Positions 5,352 through 8,891 of a stretch of DNA of 8,891 nucleotides are shown here, piece by piece. Each line of letters begins with the position of its first letter. Position 1 is the first letter of the stretch. The notes under the pieces are model-generated. The model saw only the letters and a program-made list of their open reading frames with translations, was not told where the DNA came from and made no database searches. Made by a program: the position numbers and the translations under genes. The stretch lies in NCBI GenBank assembly GCA_946479205.1, contig CAMLFJ010000095.1:1-8891 (forward strand). The letters are read 5' to 3'. This DNA comes from an uncultured bacterium (GTDB lineage Bacteria > Methylomirabilota > Methylomirabilia > Rokubacteriales > CSP1-6).

Positions 5352-5804
5352 ATGAAGCCCAAGCGCCCGCGCAAGCCCTCCCGCTCCAAGCGCCCCGCTT
5401 CGAAGCGCCCGCCGCGCGCCCCGCGCGATCCGCTGCTGGGTCGCATGGCGGGCGCGGACCATCGCGAGGTGGGCGGCGTGTCCATCGACACCACCCGCGC
5501 GGCCAACGGGCGCGTGAAGCGCGTCTGCTACCCGCCCGGCTTCCGCTGGTCCACCCACATGAAGCCGCTGGTGAACACGGCGCTCTGCATGCACGCCCAC
5601 GTCGGGTTCCTGGCCCGCGGCCGCGTGCGCGGCACCTACGCCGACGGCTGCGCCTTCGATCTCGCCGCGCCGCGCGCGGTGGTGATCGAGCCCGGCCACG
5701 ACGCGTGGGTGGTCGGCAAGCAGGGCGCCGTCCTCATCGAGTTCGACACCGAGAGCAGCACCGCGGCCCGCTTCGGGCTGCCCGACAGCCACCGCCACGC
5801 GTGA
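5352..5804 (+). CDS. Cupin-fold protein with Lys/Arg/Pro-rich N-terminal tail
   Basis: A 150-residue single-domain cupin-like protein. Residues 2-25 hold 12 Lys/Arg and 7 Pro with no hydrophobic core, so this tail is probably disordered and is not a signal peptide. The cupin part begins near residue 33. Key landmarks are PPGFRWSTHMKPL (61-73), CMHAHVG (79-85) with possible metal ligands His81 and His83, GRVRGTYADG (90-99), and the hallmark IEPGHDAWVVG (112-122) with His116. This matches small cupins of the GHDAWVVG type, which are found alone or beside signalling domains. No catalytic function is established for that group that I can name; a ligand-sensing or small-molecule-binding role is possible. 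It leads an operon, ending 16 bases before the oxidase gene. Fold assignment is fairly sure; function is not. Confidence 0.82.
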   Translation: MKPKRPRKPSRSKRPASKRPPRAPRDPLLGRMAGADHREVGGVSIDTTRAANGRVKRVCYPPGFRWSTHMKPLVNTALCMHAHVGFLARGRVRGTYADGCAFDLAAPRAVVIEPGHDAWVVGKQGAVLIEFDTESSTAARFGLPDSHRHA

Positions 5805-5820
5805 TCCCGAGAGAGACCCT

Positions 5821-6912
5821 ATGACCTCCGAGCTCGAAGACAAGTTCCAGACGCTGCACGAGATCGTGCGGGCCGCCCGCATGAACCTGGCCCCCGGCCC
5901 CTGGGACTACCTGGTGGGCGGCACCGAGACCGAGACCACGCTGCGCCGCAACCGCCTCGGGATCGACAGCCTCGCCTTCCGGCCGCGCGTGCTCCGCGAC
6001 GTCTCGCGCATCGATCCCGGCTCGACCTTCTTCGGCAAGAAAGTCCGCATCCCGGTGATGCTGGCGCCCATCGGCTCGATCGAATCGTTCACCCCGGGTG
6101 GCGGCGCCACCGCCGCGAAGGCCTCGGCCGCCTTCGGGGTGCCGCAGATGCTGAGCTCGGCGTGCAACCCCGGGCTCGAGGCCACCGCGGCCGCCGCCGA
6201 CAACTTCCGCATCTTCCAGCTCTACGTGCGCGGCGACGACGCCTTCGTGGACGACCACGTCAAGCGCGCCAGGGACCACGGCTACGCGGTCTTCTGCATG
6301 ACGGTGGACACCGCGGTCTACAGCCGGCGCGAGCGCGACCTGGCCCGCCGCTTCGTCAAGCCGTGGCGGCTGCGCGCCACCGGCCAGGAGTTCCAGGCCG
6401 CGCTCTCGTGGGACCAGGTCAAGCGCTTCAAGGACCGCCACGACATCCCGCTGATCCTGAAGGGCATCGCCACCGGCGAGGACGCGGCCATCGCGTGCGA
6501 TCACGGGGTGGACGCGGTCTACGTCTCCAACCACGGCGGCCGCCAGCTCGACCACGGGCGCGGGTCCATCGAGGTGCTGCCCGAGGTGGTCAAGGCCGTC
6601 GCGGGACGTAGCGTGGTCATGGTGGACGGCGGCTTCATGCGCGGCACCGACGTGGTCAAGGCCATCGCGCTCGGCGCCCAGATGGTGGGGATCGGGCGCC
6701 TCTCCTGCCTCGGCCTGGCCGCCGCGGGCGAGCCCGGGCTGGTCCGCGCGCTCGAGCTCCTGGAGGAGGAGATCCGCATCGCGATGGGCCTGCTCGGCGT
6801 GCACAGCCTGGCTCAGCTCGACGGGTCGTATCTCCACCCGGCCGCGCCGGTCACCCTGCCCCACGTGACGAGCGCCTTCCCGCTCCTCGACCTGGACGAC
6901 CGCCGCTACTAG
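5821..6912 (+). CDS. FMN-dependent alpha-hydroxy-acid oxidase/dehydrogenase
   Basis: A 363-residue TIM-barrel flavoenzyme of the glycolate oxidase, lactate dehydrogenase (LldD) and mandelate dehydrogenase family. It oxidises an L-2-hydroxy acid to a 2-oxo acid. All core residues are visible: Tyr30 in PWDYLVGG, Gln133 and Tyr135 in QLYV, Thr161 in TVDT, Arg170 in SRRERD, Lys214 in LILKGI, catalytic His238 with Arg241 in SNHGGRQLD (236-244), and the FMN phosphate site VDGGFMRGTD (268-277). The usual GRP after the last barrel strand reads GRL. After QLD the sequence is HGRGSIEVLPE, where plant-type enzymes have GVPATIDALPE; substrate preference may differ. The ATG at 5821 is preceded by GAGAGA (5809-5814) at 6 bases. 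It sits between the cupin and deacylase genes with gaps of 16 and 4 bases, so it is part of one operon. No signal peptide or membrane segment; cytoplasmic. Confidence 0.95.
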   Translation: MTSELEDKFQTLHEIVRAARMNLAPGPWDYLVGGTETETTLRRNRLGIDSLAFRPRVLRDVSRIDPGSTFFGKKVRIPVMLAPIGSIESFTPGGGATAAKASAAFGVPQMLSSACNPGLEATAAAADNFRIFQLYVRGDDAFVDDHVKRARDHGYAVFCMTVDTAVYSRRERDLARRFVKPWRLRATGQEFQAALSWDQVKRFKDRHDIPLILKGIATGEDAAIACDHGVDAVYVSNHGGRQLDHGRGSIEVLPEVVKAVAGRSVVMVDGGFMRGTDVVKAIALGAQMVGIGRLSCLGLAAAGEPGLVRALELLEEEIRIAMGLLGVHSLAQLDGSYLHPAAPVTLPHVTSAFPLLDLDDRRY

Positions 6913-6916
6913 CCCC

Positions 6917-8506
6917 GTGCTCGACCTCAAGATCACGGGCGGGCAGGTCATCGACGGCACCGGCGCGCCCGCGCGCCGCGCCGACGTGGGCGTCACCGGC
7001 GACCGCATCACCACCGTGGGCGATCTCGCGGCCGAGCCCGCCGGGCGCACGATCGACGCGGCAGGCCGCACCGTCACCCCCGGCTTCATCGACATGCACT
7101 CGCACTCCGACTGGCGGCTCTGGGGCAACCGGCGCGCCGAGTCGAAGATCCGCCAGGGCGTGACCACCGAGGTGGTCGGCAACTGCGGCTTCTCCCCCGC
7201 TCCGGTGTCGGACGAGTACCGGAGCGAGATGCAGGGCTTTGCCCTCTACGTGCCGCCCGGCATGGACTTCTCGTGGAGCTCGGTGGGCGATTACCTGGCG
7301 CGCTACGAGAGCGAGGGTGTGGCGCTGAACGTGGCCCAGCTCATCGGGCACGGGACCCTGCGCCTGGCCGCCATGGGCTTCGCGCGCCGGCCGCCCACCG
7401 CGCGCGAGCAGGCCACGATGGAGCGCATGATGGACGAGGCGATGGCGGACGGCGCCTACGGTCTCGCGACCGGCCTCATCTACGCACCCGGCTCCTACGC
7501 GGCCACCGAGGAGATCATCGGCATCGCGCGCCACGCGGCCGGCGGGCGCGGCTTCTACGCGAGCCACATCCGTGGCGAGGGCGCGACCCTGCTCGACGCG
7601 GTGGCCGAGGCGATCCGGGTGGGGCGTGAGGGTGGGCTGCCCACCCAGGTGAGCCACGTCAAGGCGGCGGGGCGCCCGAACTGGGGCCGCGTGGCCGCCG
7701 CGCTGGCGCTCATCGACGCCGCGCGCGCCGAGGGCCAGGACGTGATGGGCGACGTCTATCCCTATACCGCCTCCAGCACCACCCTGCGCACGCTCTTGCC
7801 CGATTGGGTGCTCGAGGGCGGCATCGACGCGATGCTGAAGCGCCTCTCAGACCCGGCGATTCGCGATCGAGTCCGGGCCGAGCTGACCGGCGGCGGCGAG
7901 ACCCTGCTGCGCGGGCTCGACTGGTCCGACATCATGGTGGCCTACTCGCCGTCGCGGCCGGACGCGCAGGGCCGGCGCATCGCGGAGATCGCGGCCGCGC
8001 GGGGTGAAGACCCGCTCGACGCGGCCATCGAGCTGATCGTGGCCGAGCAGGGCAAGGGCTACATGATCCTCTTCCAGCTCGACGAGGCCGACCTGCGCCG
8101 TGCGCTCGTCCACCCGCACGTGATGATCGGCTCCGACGGCTCGTCACTGGCCGCCGAGGGACCGCTCGCCACCGGCAAGCCGCATCCGCGGAGCTACGGA
8201 ACGTTCCCGCGCGTGCTCGGGCGCTACGCGCGCGACGAGCGCGTGCTATCGCTCGAGAGCGCGGTGTGGAAGATGACGGGGATGCCCGCGCGGCGGCTCG
8301 GCCTGAGTGACCGCGGGGTGCTGGCGCCGGGGGCCAAGGCCGACGTGGTGGTGTTCGACGCCGCGACGGTGGCCGACCGCGCGACCTACGAGGACCCGCA
8401 CCGGTACGCGACGGGCATCGGCCACGTGCTGGTGAACGGGCGCGTGGTCATCGCGGACGGCGAGCACACCGGCGCGCTGCCGGGTCGCGTGCTGCGGCCG
8501 GCGTAG
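6917..8506 (+). CDS. N-acyl-D-amino-acid deacylase (D-aminoacylase) family amidohydrolase
   Basis: A 529-residue metal-dependent amidohydrolase, predicted to cleave the acyl group from N-acyl-(D-)amino acids. Residues equivalent to the known D-aminoacylase site are present: His61 and His63 in DMHSHSD, Cys90 in VVGNCGFSPAP, His217 in ASHIRGEG, His247 in QVSHVKAAG and Asp407 in IGSDGSS. The N-terminal ITGGQVIDGTGAPARRADVGV and C-terminal GAKADVVVFD followed by VLVNGRVV form the small beta-sandwich typical of the superfamily. The start is GTG at 6917, four bases after the oxidase stop; no ribosome site is visible, so translation probably depends on reinitiation or coupling. The next Met (residue 60) would remove the first metal ligand region. 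Related enzymes also include dihydroorotase-like and D-glutamate deacylases, so the acyl-amino-acid substrate is by family only. It ends 8 bases from the convergent binding-protein gene. Confidence 0.92.
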   Translation: MLDLKITGGQVIDGTGAPARRADVGVTGDRITTVGDLAAEPAGRTIDAAGRTVTPGFIDMHSHSDWRLWGNRRAESKIRQGVTTEVVGNCGFSPAPVSDEYRSEMQGFALYVPPGMDFSWSSVGDYLARYESEGVALNVAQLIGHGTLRLAAMGFARRPPTAREQATMERMMDEAMADGAYGLATGLIYAPGSYAATEEIIGIARHAAGGRGFYASHIRGEGATLLDAVAEAIRVGREGGLPTQVSHVKAAGRPNWGRVAAALALIDAARAEGQDVMGDVYPYTASSTTLRTLLPDWVLEGGIDAMLKRLSDPAIRDRVRAELTGGGETLLRGLDWSDIMVAYSPSRPDAQGRRIAEIAAARGEDPLDAAIELIVAEQGKGYMILFQLDEADLRRALVHPHVMIGSDGSSLAAEGPLATGKPHPRSYGTFPRVLGRYARDERVLSLESAVWKMTGMPARRLGLSDRGVLAPGAKADVVVFDAATVADRATYEDPHRYATGIGHVLVNGRVVIADGEHTGALPGRVLRPA

Positions 8507-8514
8507 GCTGGCGG

Positions 8515-8891
8515 CTACTTCGCCAGCCAGGCGTTCCAGAAGTAGAGGTAGGGGCCGGGCTTGAAGCCGCGCAGGTCCTTTCGCATCGCCTGCAGCAGAT
8601 AGTAGTCGCCGAGCTTGATCCGCCCCACGTCCTCGTAGAAGATGGCCTGCAGCCGCTCGATGATCGCGCGCCGCTTCTTGGGATCAGTCTCGCGGGCGAG
8701 ATCGGCCATCAGCTTGTCCTTCTCCTCGGCGCACCACCAGCCCGGCCAGTTGCACTGGAGCGACGACGCGAGCGCCGGGTCCGGGTTGAAGGTGAAGCCG
8801 GTCGAGAAGAGATCGAAGAGCTCCGGCTTGTTCCGGCGCTGCACCAGCGTGGCCCAGTCCACCACCTGCAGGTCCACCACGAAGCCGGCCT
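8515..8891 (-). CDS. ABC transporter substrate-binding protein, family 5 (peptide-type), C-terminal part
   Basis: About 125 residues, the C-terminal end of a periplasmic binding protein of the DppA/OppA/NikA class; the rest lies beyond the right edge. The frame is open through the edge (A-G-F before the GTG at 8880), and AGFVVDLQVVDWATLVQRR matches the conserved lobe-crossing strand of these proteins, so the GTG at 8880 is internal, not a start. Further landmarks are a Trp-rich segment (CNWPGWWCAEE), the helix LARETDPKKRRAIIERLQAIFYEDVGRIKLGDYY, and the closing FWNAWLAK. In intact members these follow an N-terminal signal peptide or lipobox and about 400 more residues. It would deliver peptides, glycosides, opines or similar amides to a DppBCDF-type permease, probably encoded nearby outside the window. 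It faces the deacylase operon tail to tail. Confidence 0.88.
   Translation of the reverse strand, partial: AGFVVDLQVVDWATLVQRRNKPELFDLFSTGFTFNPDPALASSLQCNWPGWWCAEEKDKLMADLARETDPKKRRAIIERLQAIFYEDVGRIKLGDYYLLQAMRKDLRGFKPGPYLYFWNAWLAK

Noticed and set aside
5734..7182. 482-residue antisense frame across the oxidase gene
   Set aside because: Lies opposite a gene with complete catalytic motifs; composition is typical of an antisense third-position GC shadow (Val/Ala/Gly/Arg/His rich) with no motif.
8504..8517. Intrinsic terminator between the deacylase and the binding-protein genes
   Set aside because: Only 8 bases separate the stops, and no GC-rich hairpin followed by a T-run is seen on either strand.

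Overview
The window is about 70% G+C and densely coding, from a high-GC bacterium. The gene mix (ThDP enzyme pair, FMN 2-hydroxy-acid oxidase, D-aminoacylase-type amidohydrolase, family 5 peptide-binding protein, NodIJ-type exporter) resembles uncultivated soil bacteria such as Rokubacteria/Methylomirabilota, or a high-GC proteobacterium. That placement is impression only: no marker gene is present. I see no rRNA or tRNA gene, transposon, CRISPR array, phage gene or origin. No gap between genes exceeds about 85 bases.

Layout. (1) 1-1003, plus: a class I SAM-dependent O-methyltransferase cut at its N-terminus by the window edge. (2) 2111-1000, minus: a translationally coupled pair for a split ThDP decarboxylase, with the PYR-domain subunit first and the PP-domain subunit second, most like sulfopyruvate decarboxylase ComD/ComE. 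(3) 2158-3563, plus: a small two-helix membrane protein and an exported protein of unknown function. (4) 5266-3564, minus: an ABC-2 exporter, ATPase then permease, overlapping by ATGA. (5) 5352-8506, plus: a compact three-gene operon of cupin protein, FMN-dependent alpha-hydroxy-acid oxidase and N-acyl-D-amino-acid deacylase. (6) 8891-8515, minus: the C-terminal end of a family 5 (peptide/opine/nickel) substrate-binding protein, cut by the window edge.

The strands alternate in blocks. Two divergent junctions (2112-2157 and 5267-5351) therefore hold all the likely control DNA. Three convergent junctions have almost no spacer: a 4-base overlap, 0 bases and 8 bases. The 46-base divergent gap holds a symmetric -10-like element that could serve both strands. 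The 85-base divergent gap holds a 19-base near-perfect palindrome inside a wider inverted repeat, next to a good -10 (TACAAT) placed so close to the ATPase ATG that its mRNA may be nearly leaderless.

How the genes may work together (inference): the cupin-oxidase-deacylase operon, facing a peptide-type binding protein, looks like a catabolic unit that takes up and hydrolyses N-acylated (D-)amino acids or similar amides and oxidises 2-hydroxy acids. The ThDP pair would decarboxylate a small 2-oxo acid. No coenzyme M or phosphonate gene is beside it, so its substrate is open. I found no clear evidence of a wholly new system. The best leads are the split ThDP enzyme of unknown substrate, the operator-like DNA at 5266-5312, and the unrecognised exported protein.
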